From NCBI RefSeq assembly GCF_022376445.1, contig NW_025955117.1:29016-93015 (forward strand): DNA of 64,000 nt. The letters run 5' to 3'. The DNA comes from Fomitopsis serialis. Lineage: Eukaryota; Basidiomycota; Agaricomycetes; Polyporales; Fomitopsidaceae. This document shows, piece by piece, positions 26,414 to 38,942 of this stretch. Under the pieces are notes generated by a model. The model was not told the origin of the DNA and did not search any database. It was given only the letters and a program-made list of their open reading frames with translations. Numbering within the stretch: the stretch's first letter is position 1; every line of letters starts with the position of its first letter. A program made the translations under genes and the position numbers.

Positions 26414-29246
26414 GTGTCAGAGTTGTGCGCAAGTACAAAGCGTGCAGGGGCCCGCGAGAGTGGCCAGAGGGAAATCGGCTATTCTGCGGCACCATCATGC
26501 TTTATAACAACCTTCCCCCGATATTCCGACTGGCGATGCTCCCCTTTCCCATTTGATACTTTGGACCGCCACTCCGACGGTAATTGTGCGTGCCCAGGTC
26601 ACGGAAGGGGTTCGCGTCGCCGCCGGCGCCTGTGCCACTGGCGTGGGCGCCCAAGATTGCGATCTGTGCTCATCGTGTCTGATGAGATTGCGATCTGCGC
26701 GCCGCCGCACGCACACCACGAGGCTACCCAACGCGAAGTCCCGACCGACCCGCAAACCGCATGATGCTCAGCAACACGTCCCTCTCGGCGGACTCGCGCT
26801 CTGATGTGCGTGCTCGCCGTTATGTCCCGTGTCTCACTGCGGCCGCCGCACCTTGACCTAGGAGTGGGTCCAGCGTAAAATTGAACCAAATTTCAATCTC
26901 AGAGACTCAGACTACCCCTTACTGATCGCCGCGGGGGTCCCGCGGCCAATTCTCTAGATTTCTTTTGGGCACCGTTGTATTTTGGACAGGAGTGGTGGCA
27001 ATCGCGGCCGCCCGCAGGCGGGGCGTGCGCGCATCGCACTCGGGTCTCCTGTGTGGCCTCCGCCGCACGACGTGGCGACCCGGCCTCGACCTACCGTACC
27101 TTCGCGGGTACGATCTCCCAGAAAAGGCTAGTGTGGACCGGACGCCACTCCCGTTCACCGTGGATTTCTCTAGGAACGAGTTCGGCTCTGCGGTGGCACA
27201 TGTCTCATCCTGGACCCGCCGACCAACGGACCTTCAGAGGACAGTGGGCATTGGGCTGAGCATCCTCCATTGAGGAACTGTCGCCGCCACCAACCGCTGA
27301 AAGTCAAATTACGTAGAGGGAGCAACAGACGATGGTGATGTTTGCGGGGACGGCACATGTTAAGGTGAATCCCATGGCTAGACCCCGGCTAGTGAGCGAA
27401 CACTGAACGTTAGTCATTAGGTTCTGATCAGCGAAGGTGGCATGCACAATCGCGGAAGTTATCGAATGCCAAGTTTACCGGTATATACTGCCGCATCTGG
27501 CGTGTTTGCCCCAAGATTGCCGTCACCCACGACAGACCGACGGGGCCTCGTATGGCATCACGTTACTGGCTACATCCATGGCGACAGAGGTACAGGAGTC
27601 TGAGGAGACAGGAGACAGGACAGCTATCAGCTTGTTATCAGAGTTGCGCTCTCGAACAGAGGGCACAGTGCCAGAGTACCTCACATCGGGCCGGTCGAAT
27701 ACCGTTTCCAGACGAAGAAGGGGCTGACATCGCAGCGGCGAATACTGATTTGCGAGAGACGAGGAATTTCTTCGAGTTCCTACTAAGGATATGTGTTCAC
27801 AGGGTCGTCTCGAAGCATCAGAGCACGGGTAGGTCTCCTGTCTCCTGATTTCCTTCGGAACCGAGGGCCAATCCGAGCATAGTGGCAGGATATGTCGATC
27901 GAGCAGGATCTTCGCGGGAGGTTTGGTTGCAAATAAGTGGGAGCAATGTCATTTGCCTTTTGCGAGGCGACATTGTCAACTGGACAGCACGGGAAGCCGA
28001 ATTTGCTTCGGCGGGGGACAGCGCCCCAGCGTGCCTCTTTAGATAGCAGGGCGCGAATCCTCCTGTCATAACAATTCTAGACCCCAATATCACTCCATCA
28101 AATCTCCTACGGGTACACTCGCAGAGAACCGAACCGTTACTTTGGGACGGTAATTCCGCCGTGATAAGTAATACTGCTGCGAGGCCGAGACTGCAACTCA
28201 GTGGCACAGCACACATACGGGCTGCCACCGGTGGGTGCAAGTCAACCCAGGCGATGCACAGCGCCAGATCCGCCGAGGCCACCGCACCATTGTTCAACAC
28301 ATGGACGTCTGGCAGCACTGCTGCCATATGCCTGCTATCCCTCATTCGCTGTAGCGGGGGGTCCCTTCTCTCGCTTGCGTCAGTCTAGCTTTGGAGTGCC
28401 CAATCGATTCAGACTGACCATGTCTTCAAGCTGAAGTAGTAAGTTAGTATATGAAGCAGAGGTTAAAGGTCACATCGCCAGACTCTGAGAGCACTCGGTG
28501 TTGTAGTTGTCATATCAGAGTGCGGTACAATGTTGCATAGCAGCGTACTGACATCATGATGGTACCCGCGATTCGAGCGGACACGCATCGAACTGGTGGG
28601 AAGACCCGATGTCTGGGACAGGTCGCCGCTTCTGTTCGCGGGAACACGCGATCCAGCGCAGCGTCGTCGGAATTCGCGAGGCAAAGATCAATAGGGTGGC
28701 CCCTAGAACGGGCGGCGACCATTGGACGGCGAGCGCCACGCAAACAAAGCATGGCTTACTCAAGAGGCACAAAGGACTCGTGCGCACGGCTCGCCAGCTC
28801 CCTCGAGTCACGTAATTCTCCGGCGATCTCGCAGGGATCTGATGCCCCTGTCCGCCAAAGCCCTGCTAAGGCTCGAGCATCGCGGATGCTGATTCGGGTA
28901 GCTGTGATCTGCAGGAAAACATCGGTCAGAGATCGGTGATGCTTTCCGGTCTCTTAGTAGCGAGGTGTTGACGAGGTGCTCGTGAAGGTCATATTGCACC
29001 CCGGAGTGAGGTGACAGGTCTCACCCATGGTCGTGCCACCAGTGCTAGCGGTGCCGCCACTGACGACGCCCAGACCAACGGATGGTTCGTATACGGCCGC
29101 CGAAGGTTGTTACTCGGACTCGACCGTCGACGCCCTCATGGGGCGCATCGGAGAAGAAGATAGAGTTCCAACAGGATCTCGCCACTGGAGATTTGATGGA
29201 CGCATGTTCAATTGGGCTAGAACATCAAAGTCCACGTGTGATACCG
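26414..29246. other. 2.8-kb region without recognisable gene
   Basis: Open frames on both strands are short, lack domains and overlap each other. I see no terminal repeats, retroelement motifs or RNA gene. It probably includes the HMG gene promoter (26414-27300) and decayed DNA. Confidence 0.4.
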
Positions 29247-29864
29247 CTACGGACACCACGGACACCGGTATGCGCAAGGCGAAGTACACGATGAAGCGAA
29301 ATGTTCGAACGTCCATGAACACATTGTGGAGTCCAAAGAGCGTTCACATCGCAGGCGCCATCTACCGCGCGATAGCCTTGTCAGTACTTGAAGTCGCGTC
29401 GAAGGATCAGCGTACCACGAATTGTTATTCGGCGCCTGTGCCAACCCGCACGACGAGGCGTCCAGCTGAACGGCAGTGGCATTGATCCTTCCCAGGAACT
29501 CCGCCTGGCCGTTCGTCAACGTGTTCATCGCCTCTAGCGCGATATTGAAGCCGGTGGCGGCGTAGTCGATGGCAAGGACGTTGACGGTGTACGACTCGAA
29601 GGAGAGTTGCCAACAAGTACCGCACTCTGCTGAGCCCCAGCCCGTCACGACTGCAGCCCCTCCGATATCCGGGAAGCCGGGAAGAGTGCCGAAGGTCGTA
29701 TAGCCGTATTGCTCCAGGCCGTTAACTCCGTCGGAGCAGGCGACGGTGTTCAGCGACCCGGATGAGTTATCATACAACTGATCGTACGACACAGACACTG
29801 TCGTTTGACCGAGGACGGCTGAAGCGCAGAGGGCAAAGACAGTGCCGACGCGGAGGAGCTGCAT
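29247..29864 (-). CDS. Cerato-platanin family secreted protein
   Basis: A small secreted cysteine protein of the cerato-platanin family, known as cell-wall/chitin-interacting surface proteins that plants can recognise. ATG at 29864 starts a signal peptide (MQLLRVGTVFALCASAVLG). The mature part begins QTTVSVSYDQLYDNSSGSLN. The four family cysteines are visible: VACSDG, ECGTCWQL (two) and DASSCGL. VTGWGS and GFNIALEAMNTLTNGQA are also typical. Family members normally stop right after the CGL tail. Here there is no stop and the frame runs on for about 57 residues to 29247, with extra cysteines. Either the stop was lost, an intron or indel is hidden at about 29445, or the tail is real. The domain itself is certain. 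Confidence 0.88.
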   Translation of the reverse strand: MQLLRVGTVFALCASAVLGQTTVSVSYDQLYDNSSGSLNTVACSDGVNGLEQYGYTTFGTLPGFPDIGGAAVVTGWGSAECGTCWQLSFESYTVNVLAIDYAATGFNIALEAMNTLTNGQAEFLGRINATAVQLDASSCGLAQAPNNNSWYADPSTRLQVLTRLSRGRWRLRCERSLDSTMCSWTFEHFASSCTSPCAYRCPWCP

Positions 29865-30962
29865 GATGGAACACGAGAGCGACTGGTGCATCGGGAGTGC
29901 ACTGAGGATCAAGATGCCTCGCGCAACGCATTTAAACGTATTTCGAGAGGTGACCGTGACCACGTACGCCTCGACAGCATCCGAGCCAAATAACGGCACA
30001 AGGTCTTCGACGGTCAACCACTGGTGGCAGGACGAACCTTTTCGGCGGCAGGACGATACCTCATGGCGCCGCTCCATGAGACTTTACGCCAGAAATAGAG
30101 CCGATTCCATCCCAGGACGGGCAGCCTTGCCGGTAAGCAAGAAGATTAATGCCATGAAGAGTAGAAATGGCGGTCAGCGACAGCTACCTTGATGGGGGGG
30201 CCCATGCAACCCGACAGCCGATGCTCTAGCGACGAAAGCTCTGGCAGCGAACGCAAGAGACTAATCAATCTAGGCCAGCGAAGTGAGGGACTCTGGGCAA
30301 GAAGTATGAGGTCTGTCGACTTGTGTGAGAAGAATCCGCACTCACGCCGCGAACGAAGCCTGAATGCACGCTCAACACCTGCTGATACGGCACGAGGACT
30401 GCTCTTCCTGTCCGATTTTGAAGTACAATTGCATCCATATCCACAGTGGTTTCCCATCGTCCTATCCCTGTTCTTGATTGACATCGTACTTACGTCCACA
30501 GCCCGATAGGGAGCTCGGCATCCAGTGCAATCGATCTGGGCATGGGAGTGCTTGAGTCGGTTCGGATGTAACGGAAATCTGATGCTGTCGCCGAGCAAAG
30601 TATACAATCCGAATAGACACAGCGGGGTAATACAGCATAAGCTTTTGCATTGAGATCGTCGTATATGTCAAGGGCGACCCAGCGCGCCCAAGTCGATCGA
30701 GTCGCTGCCTATGGTCGCGGGAAGACCGATCGTCCCATGCCGCGTGACAGTCACATTGCATCACACACCGTAACACAAGTGACCGCACCCAGGTCGTTAG
30801 TTAGGCGCTCTATTCTCGCGCTCGCGTCGACGCTGCAGTCTGGCTCCAGTTCACCGTACTGCACAGTGAGCAAAGGTCGTTCTCTGTCTAGCTTGGCATC
30901 CAATCATCTGCACTGCTCTACTTGTATCTGTAAGACGAACGGACACACGAGACTCGAACGCG
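29865..30962. promoter_or_regulatory. Divergent intergenic region between cerato-platanin and PFS2
   Basis: About 1.1 kb between two genes that point away from each other, so it holds both promoters. No gene or named site was found. Confidence 0.45.
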
Positions 30963-33003
30963 ATGTCTGTCGCAACGGACTTGCCTGTCCTGCTTCCGCG
31001 CAAGGTGCTACCTCGGACAGAACTACTACCACGAGAATGGTCATCAAAAGCAGACCTCTCAATAACAAATCCACCACCTCCTGACGATGCAAGAACACAC
31101 GACCAGGAGATGGCTATGGCGAGACAGCTCATGGACGGCAAGACTGCCAAGAAGGTCAGACCGAGGAGAACAGTTGACTACGGCGGTCCCCTGGGACGAT
31201 GGGCATTGGTGAGCTTGTCTTATAATAAGCTTTACTGGATCTTTGCTCATACTCCCCCAGCTACGGAAGTCGCGGCCCAACTCGACATATGTACCATATC
31301 TGAGGCCCGCACCTCCGTATATCATTGATGTACGACTAAACACTGGCCAATATATTTTATTCGGGCTGAATGAACATCAACATACAGTTGCTGCCACCAA
31401 AAGCTTACCCGGACAACCCTTCAACATCACTCTGTACTAAGTTTGTGCACACGTCCACCAACAAGCTCAGATGTCCGGTCAATTGTGTTACGGTTCGTCT
31501 TCCGCAGGCGCTCTTACTCCTTGCTCTGACCCAAAGACAATTGCAGTGGACCCCTGAGGGCCGCCGGGTGCTGACAGGTTCCACGAGTGGAGAGTTCACG
31601 CTCTGGAATGGCCTGACGTTCAACTTCGAGACCATCCTACAAGCGCATGACAGCGCAGTGCGGGCCATGGAGTTCACGCACTCCGGTGCCTACCTGGCGT
31701 CGGCGGACCAGAGCGGCATCATCAAGTACTTTCAGCCGAACATGAACAACTTGACCGCGTGGACGGGGCACCGCGAAGCGATCCGTGGGCTGACTTTCAG
31801 CCCCGACGACAGTCGATTCGCGACGGCGAGCGACGATTCGACGGTCAGAATCTGGTCGTTCGAGGAAAGCCGCGAAGAGCGCGTCTTGACAGGTGAATAC
31901 ATACGCGTAACTGAAGAGCATGCTTCAATGGGCTAAATTCACCCTAGGGCACGGTTGGGATGTCAAATGCGTCGAATGGCATCAATCAAAGGGGCTCCTC
32001 GTCTCTGGAAGCAAGGACAACATGATCAAATTCTGGGATCCCAGGACAGGGACTTGTCTGTCGACGCTGTGAGTGCTATCTTCCCTTATCGAGTTATATT
32101 GCTGTACTCACTCCGACGTGCAGACACTACCACAAAAACACAGTCCAAGCCCTTTCGTGGTCTCCGAACGGGAACATGGTCGCAAGCGCGTCCAGAGACC
32201 AGACCGTGCGCGTGTTTGACATCCGGGCGATGAAGGAATTCCGGGTGCTGAAGGGGCACAAAAAGGAAGTCTGCTGTACGTCCCTTTCCCTTTCCCGGCG
32301 CCCGCACCAGCCCGTGCGGCCCCCGAGTTATCTTCGCTCACCAAATCATTTTGCAGCTGTCGCCTGGCACCCCGTGCACCCAATCCTGGTCACCGGTGGA
32401 TCGGAGGGCGCGATCTTGCACTGGGACCTCTCCTCCTCCACCGACACGCTCGCGCAGTCCCCGTCGCAGCCGCCCGGCGCCCGTGCGACGCTCTCGCAGG
32501 CACACGACTCCAACGTCTGGTCGCTCGCCTTCCACCCGCTCGGGCACCTCATGGTCAGCGCGTCCAACGACCACACGACGCGCTTCTGGTGCCGCGAGCG
32601 CCCCGGCGACGCGACGTCCGTCTTCTCCGGCGGCGGGCAGAAGCCCCCCGAGGTCACGGACACCGCCGGGCAGGACGACGAGGACGAGAGCATGGTCCCC
32701 GGCTTCGGCTTCACGGGCGCGGGCGGCGGCCAGTGGTGGGGCAAGGAGGAGGACGGGGACACCTCGATGCAGCAGCACCCGGGCTTGCCGGACGCGTACC
32801 CCCGGCGGGGCGGCCAGGTCCAGGATGGCGGCGACGACTACATCCCAGGGTTCGGCGCGTCGGATGGGCCGGGGACGGTCACGGGCCGTCAGAACGGACC
32901 ACTCCCCGCTCAGGAGGAGCTGTATCCTGGACCAGGAGATGGGGATGATTCATTCAAACGAGGCGGCCGCAATCGCTGGGGGCCTAGACGCGGGCGTCAC
33001 TGA
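30963..33003 (+). CDS. PFS2: Polyadenylation factor subunit 2 (WD40 protein)
   Basis: A nuclear subunit of the cleavage and polyadenylation factor that brings together mRNA 3'-end processing components. The family-specific block [19 protein letters not shown] precedes the WD repeats: [109 protein letters not shown] and [14 protein letters not shown]. The C-terminus is Gly/Asp-rich and ends GPRRGRH. Seven exons join in phase, with introns 31209-31260, 31330-31387, 31493-31546, 31893-31947, 32069-32123 and 32276-32356, giving about 561 residues. No frame break is needed, unlike in many neighbours. It is a conserved single-copy housekeeping gene. Confidence 0.95.
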
Positions 33004-33698
33004 AGCTGACCCTCGTACTAACGGCTTTCCATGTACTCGATGACCGTCACGCATTGCGAGGATGTATCACGATCGTGAGGGATCATCACACAGAAGCACG
33101 AAAAGGTTGAAGGTCGTGAATTCGTGTCATCTTTATCGGGTGTAGACTACGGTTACTGGCGACACTATGCAGCAGACGAAATATGTACAGTACATCGTCG
33201 CCCTAAAGCGTCGAAGGGTGCTGCAGTATGTATGGTAGAATGTGTCCGTTCGTAAGGGAAATTAACAACGCTGCCCTAAAGGGGCCGGAACCAACGGGCG
33301 GGGTACGACACGCCCGTGAACACGCGTATGTAGTAGGTCCACCGTGGTACCGTATGCATCGTCTGCGGAATTTTCTAGCTGGAACGCTCCTCGGACTCAA
33401 TATCATACACACGCAGGCGGAGACGTAAAAAGTCGTGGATCGTGGATCGTCATGCAGGAGCCGCGCGCGCGGGCACTAACTGCTCGCGGGCACGGCACGG
33501 GGTACAGGATGTCGGGGGGAGTACGTTCATGTATGGATGGGATGGATTGGGAAGGGTGGTGATGATAGACTGGATGTGTGGAGGGGGAGGCCATATATGC
33601 AAGGAAATAATGATAAACTGAGACAAGAGACAAAGACGAGACGAGATCGACGACCTGATAGGGCGATGTGGCGGGGATAGTGGAGATGCTGATTGCCA
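33004..33698. other. Convergent intergenic region
   Basis: The 3' ends of PFS2 (+) and the CBM21 gene (-). It contains a short repeated GTGGATC motif near 33432 but no gene. Confidence 0.4.
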
Positions 33699-36239
33699 TT
33701 AGGAAGCAAGGGATATAGGGGTGGGTGTCTGCGAGTCGACGATGCTCCGCGCGATGGGCGTCGACGCGCCGCTCATGTATGCGACGTCGTCGAAGCTGGG
33801 GGAGCGTGTCGGGGTGTTGCCAGGTGACAGGTGGTAATTCGACGTCGGCGACGAGAGCAACTCCTCAACGCTCGAAGCAGAGTGCGAACGCTGAATAACC
33901 TCTGGCTGCACGTCTAGGAGAGAATCCGAGCCGGTATAGAAGCAGAACCTGAAGGTAAGTTAGACAAGAATGAGAATCGGGCACGCCGCAACGACAGCTG
34001 TATACTCACTTATTCAAGAATACGTTGTAACTGGGATCGTTCGCCGGACTCTGCACCCTCTCCTGCCTCGCCAAATACCCAAACAAGCCCTCCTCAGGGG
34101 GCGACCCCGACGGCGAGCTCGACGCACTTGACTCCTCCGACTGGCTCGTCACCGACGGCGTCGACTCCTCGCTCCCTCCCCTCGTGATCGGCCACGGACC
34201 CAACAAGCCCGCGCCCATCCCTATCCCCACGCACACCGCCGGCGTCCTATACGTATCCACCGAACCGAACCGCGGCACCGCCTCCTCGCGGAACGCCGCG
34301 GGGAGCGCCTTCCGCGCACCGAACCCGGGCGTCGACGGGCTGAGGTCGAAGTAGCCGCGCTGGTGGTTGCGTCCGCGCACGCGCGAGAACGGCATGGGCG
34401 TCGCGCTCTCGCCGTCCTCCTCGTCGCTGCCAGAGTACAGCGCGACCTTCGGGATCGGCGGCGCGTCGTCGTCGGGGTCAAGGATGCGCGGGGAGCCACG
34501 CGTGAGCGGCGTAGAGTCTTCGACGACGCGCGGCCGCCCCAAGGTGCGCGGCGAAAACCGAGGGCGGTTGCGCGCGTAGCCGGGGGTGTGATACGCATTG
34601 GGCGACGTGGCAGAGGGGTACGTGCTCGTGCGCGTGTGCGCGGTCGGCGACGGTGACTTCCACGGCCGCTTGAATGACGCGGAGAGGTCGTAGCGCGCAG
34701 AGAGCGGCGTCGACGAGCGGAGGTTGAACGTGTCTGCGCGGGGCGAGGGTGACTTGCGCGCGGGCGACTGGGTGGAGGCGACCTTCTCGAGCTTGATGCG
34801 CAGGTCGGAGATGTTCTTCCGCTCGGTCTGCTCCTTCTCCGTCTCGCTCTCGCTCTGGGACAGGACCGCCGGGCGGGCGGGAGAGGGCTGCGGCGCCTCC
34901 AGATGTCTGGAGAACTTCACCTGGAAGTTCTCGCCGCCGTTGTTGTCCCAGATCTCCTTGCCATCGACCGTGTACCGGATCGCCATGAAGAGCGTCTTCT
35001 CCTCGATGCGAGCGAGCATGTCGTTGAGACGTATCGTGAACGCGAACACGTCGAACAAGCCGCCCTCGAGGGTGTGCACGTACCGCGCGGTGACCTCGCT
35101 CGTCGTCTGCCACCAATCGAACGTGAACCGCACCGCGACCCACTTCTGGAACGCGATGTTCTTCACACGCACCCGGCCCTGCACCGCCGCGCTGTCCGCG
35201 CCCAACGTGAGCTCCTCCAACGCACACTCCGCCGCCTTCCGCTGGGGCGTGTCCTTCGCAGGCATATTCATCACCTCCATCGCCAGCCTCCCCTTCTTCT
35301 CGCCAATGCGCTTCTCGTCCTCGCCATAGATGAACGCGGGGAAGTCGCTGTCCGTCCCGCTCGTGTCCGTCGTCGGGCTCCCGTCTCTGCTCACCGCGAG
35401 CGGCTTCTGCTCCGCAAGGAACAGCTTGACGTGCTCGAGCTGCGAGTCGAAATGCACGCTCTTGCTGGAATGCACCGGCGTCGTCGGCTCGCTCTTCGAT
35501 AGGCTCGCCTCCGCCTCTGCGCCCCCTCCCGTGACGACGGAGAGGTCACCACGCACGACCGCGCGTCGCGACTTGAGGGACGACTTGAGGGGCTCGCCGG
35601 ACTTCTTGCGCGTGAGCTGGGCGGAGACGTTGGACGGCACGCTCACGCTGACAGCGCGGCTGGGCGGCTCGACGCGTACTGCAGTCGGAAATTCGGGCAG
35701 ACTGGTGACGACGGTGCCGTTGCCGGGGCGTGCGGGATCCCGCCGGAGGAAGACGGTCGCGGGGTCTCCGGGCTCAAGGGCCCCACGTGCGTCGGGAAAG
35801 CGACCTGCTCAGAGGGAGACGACGAACGTGCGCGGAGCACGGCGGGCGTAGGGGTGGACTCCTCGGGAGAACGCATCTTGGAGCCCATTCTGCTGCGGCG
35901 TTGGCGGGTGACGAAGAACTGCATGGACGAGTCGGAGCTGCTGGACGAACCTGAGGCTGAGGCTGTGCAGGGGGGTCGAGGGGTAGTCATCGCGGCGGCA
36001 TGAGGAGGCGTAGGGGGCTGGACAACCAAGACAGTTGGCTTCGGCGGGCTCGGCGGCGAGTCGGGTATGGCCTTCGTGAATGAGAATCGTGAGTTAGATA
36101 CGGATGGGCTGCGGCGCGGAATGCGGGGGAGCGCAGAGCCCGCACTGTTCGAATGCCGCGAGAATGAAGGCGGCATGTCAAGGATGGTCATGGTTGGGGG
36201 TAGTGCTGTGGATTGGGGTAGGCTGGCCATGGGGCTCAT
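33699..36239 (-). CDS. CBM21 / protein phosphatase 1 regulatory (glycogen-targeting) subunit
   Basis: A large Ser/Pro-rich protein of the Gac1/PPP1R3 type, expected to dock PP1 onto glycogen and so favour glycogen synthesis. Visible: a PP1 RVxF-type site, SKSVHFDSQ (about 35455), and a carbohydrate-binding module 21 from about 35230 to 34905 (RVRVKNIAFQKWVAVRFTFD, WWQTTSEVTARY, FAFTIRL, AIRYTVDGKEIWDNNGGENF). The last intron, 34009-33949 (GTGAGT/CAG), joins FLNK to FCFYTGSDSLLDVQPE. The N-terminal 198 residues (from MSPMASLPQSTAL at 36239) lie in another frame; the switch at 35643-35650 has no splice signals and looks like a 1-nt indel, because the sense is continuous (RPAALS / VSVPSN). Upstream exons are possible. 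Confidence 0.82.
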
Positions 36240-38942
36240 AAGGGACGTCGTATGTGGGTTACCGTGGGTGGGGTACGCTAAAATGAACAGTCAGTCAGTG
36301 GCTGGTTGACATTTCGGGCGAAATGGACGACAGGGCGTCGGCGCCGCTGTGTTCGGGATGGAGGACCGGAACTTACTGGGGATTTGACGTCGGACAGACG
36401 CTGGTCGTAATTTGCGGCCGCTGCGTCTGTGAGTCCCAACGGTCCAAGCGGGGGTGGGCGAGTAAATGCGCCGCGGATACGCAGAGCTAAGAGGGACTAT
36501 ATGCGTCAGCACGGTGGCTAACGGGCGGCCTGCGGCCCTATGCGGCTGACAGGGGAGCCACTCACTGCGATAAGTGTTGCGGTGCTGTGTGGTGTAGCAC
36601 GCAAGGTGATTTCGCAGAGTGCTGGAGGAGCAGCGAGCCTCAGCCGGGGAGTCGAGGAGGGAGCTGGGGACTGGCTGATAACCTGTGGGGCAGCAAAAAT
36701 TATATGAGGGCGACTATTATGTAGATCCGGTAAATAGACGCGACGGACCAGAGCACGCTTCTCGGACGATAAGATCCAGGAAGGCGAGGAGGAATCCGAC
36801 TCGGGAGGTGGGGGAGACGTCCCCGGGCTGTGGGAGGAGGGCAGAGGACGAGGAGCATAAAAGGGCGGCCTGGTTGGGACAGACTCACGCACGTGAGCGT
36901 CGGTCTGGAGCGCCATCTCACTTGCATCTGAGGCACCATCCAGCCACAGCTGATGGCCACAGTCGCGACTGCCGTTTCCGGCACTCGCGCCCCGCCAGCC
37001 CGTCCCAACTCTATTCCTCAATCTGCTTTACGGCACCGTCCTCGACGACCTCGCTGCGCCCGCCGCCGTACGCGTGTCGCCCATCCTCCCCGCTCTGCTG
37101 TGCCAAGGCTCCTCCTGCGGACCCGCGCAGACAGCGATAAGAAGTTATGCTCAAGCTAACATTCGCGCGCACCGCATCCGCTCGAGACTCGGACTCGCAA
37201 ATCAGACCACACCTCTAGGTCCGAATCTCACGCCAATCTTTCACTACTCTTGTTCTCCGCGGTCGAGTCTCTCCACTGACAGCGCACTTCTCGTCCAGGC
37301 TCTCCTGCACGCGCTCCCTGTATCGCCCGCTGACTTCCCTTAGTGCGCCGGCCTGCAGCCTATTTCTGCCAGTGTCGTTCTGGGTGTGCTCTCGAGCCCG
37401 CTCAAGACACTCACTCAGCAAAAGGTGCGAGCTCGCGACTTCCCTGATGTCGATAAGATGTACTACTGCAGGCCTTGTTTGGGCCGGACTGCACGTCATC
37501 CAGTCCAGACCGTCCGCGCGCCAGGAAATTTCTCAGGTCGTCACCGAGAGCGCGACCCGCTGCACCCCGGGGATGCGGGGATTGGCTGCCCATTGCGCGG
37601 TGGCGGGCCTCGCGCGCGGCCTACAGCAACACGAGCCCGGGGTGGCCAATCCGGGCAGCGAGCGCTGTGGAGCCCCTCACGCAGACGCGGTTTATGCGGG
37701 GAAATTTCACCCGCCGCCCTCGCCATCGATACAGTACCGGTTCGGGCAATGAGCTCATTTATTACTGCAGAGGTTTCCCGCCGCGAAAAGCAGCCGATGC
37801 GTTCCAGCGCCTCTCGCGTCCTACGGTCCTGGTCACCATGGCTGCTGCGCTGTCCTTCGGCGGGTCAGCTGTCAAGTCAGCTGGGCGACCGCCCATACGT
37901 TGGTGCGCAAAACTGTCGTTGGTGTGTTGCTGAACTCTCTCGTCGATGCTCCACCTTGTACATGATGAGGATGATCCCTACGTACCCAACCTGTTGGTAG
38001 TGGATGGTAAGTAGTTGATCGACCACTTGTCATGCTGCCCGCCTCGTCAGGACGCCACATCGTCATTTGCTCATCATCACGGTATACCTGTTTCGAGGTC
38101 GACGTGCGTCCTCCGAACCGACGCGTTGTACGCGAATCATTCGTGCTTGTTCCACGACATCCCCGCTCCATATTCAGCGGGGACGAACGGCTAATCACTG
38201 CTCCAAGAGATGTGTTCCTCCACGTTCTGCCGCTGACATTCCGTCTGTCCTAGACCGCTTCGCAATCGCCGTCGCCGTGCTCGCTCAAGCCAGCTGACGC
38301 GACTTCTCAGCATTCATCGACGGTGCCCCGTGCAGGGTGAGTTCAGACATGATGCTGTGCACGACGCAACAAAACATCACGAGCTGCCCGCTCTCCCACC
38401 GCTTTCCATCATCGCTCAACGTCTGATGCGACAGATTCACGCACGTCTGTCGCACTCTACTCAGTGGGTCCAACTTCCCGTGATCCTTGATTCCTGGGCG
38501 AGCTTGCTGTTCAGCAGGCGGACATCTGATGCGACTGGGCTCGTGCGGCGGCTCTGGTGACAGTGGCTTTCCCGGACTAATGTGGGTCTCAGAGCCGCAG
38601 GTCTGACCAGCCCGAGTCCTTTCGTAGCAAGGACGGGCTGGGTGCGATAATATGTCTCGTCGAGGCATTGTGGTCGGTGTGGTTGCATGTTGTCTCTGAT
38701 ATATCTCATTGTATTCAGATCTCTTGGTATAGAGAACTTGTGCTCACTGTTCATTCTTGACTGTGAGCTCTGATGCATAGTGCTGATGTGCATAAGAATC
38801 TCGTTACGATCATATGTGTTACATGTTGTGAGTGTTATGCTATACATGTAGTGAAGGACTACCTAAGAGCCATATAGGAAGTATGATGCATGCTTGGCCA
38901 TATAGTGTCAGAGTGTAGGTCAATAATCCTACCATTCCATCA
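36240..38942. other. 2.7-kb region without recognisable gene
   Basis: Several overlapping open frames exist on both strands in GC-rich DNA (36500-38000), but none shows a domain or consistent splicing. From about 38600 on, base composition falls towards that of the BTB gene. Nothing further can be supported. Confidence 0.4.

Noticed and set aside
26414..29246. Several 60-175-codon open frames in the gap between HMG and cerato-platanin genes
   Set aside because: Mutually overlapping, without domains or consistent splice sites.
34221..35502. Long open frames on the other frames and strand of the CBM21 gene
   Set aside because: Arg/Ala-rich shadows produced by GC-rich third positions of the real gene.
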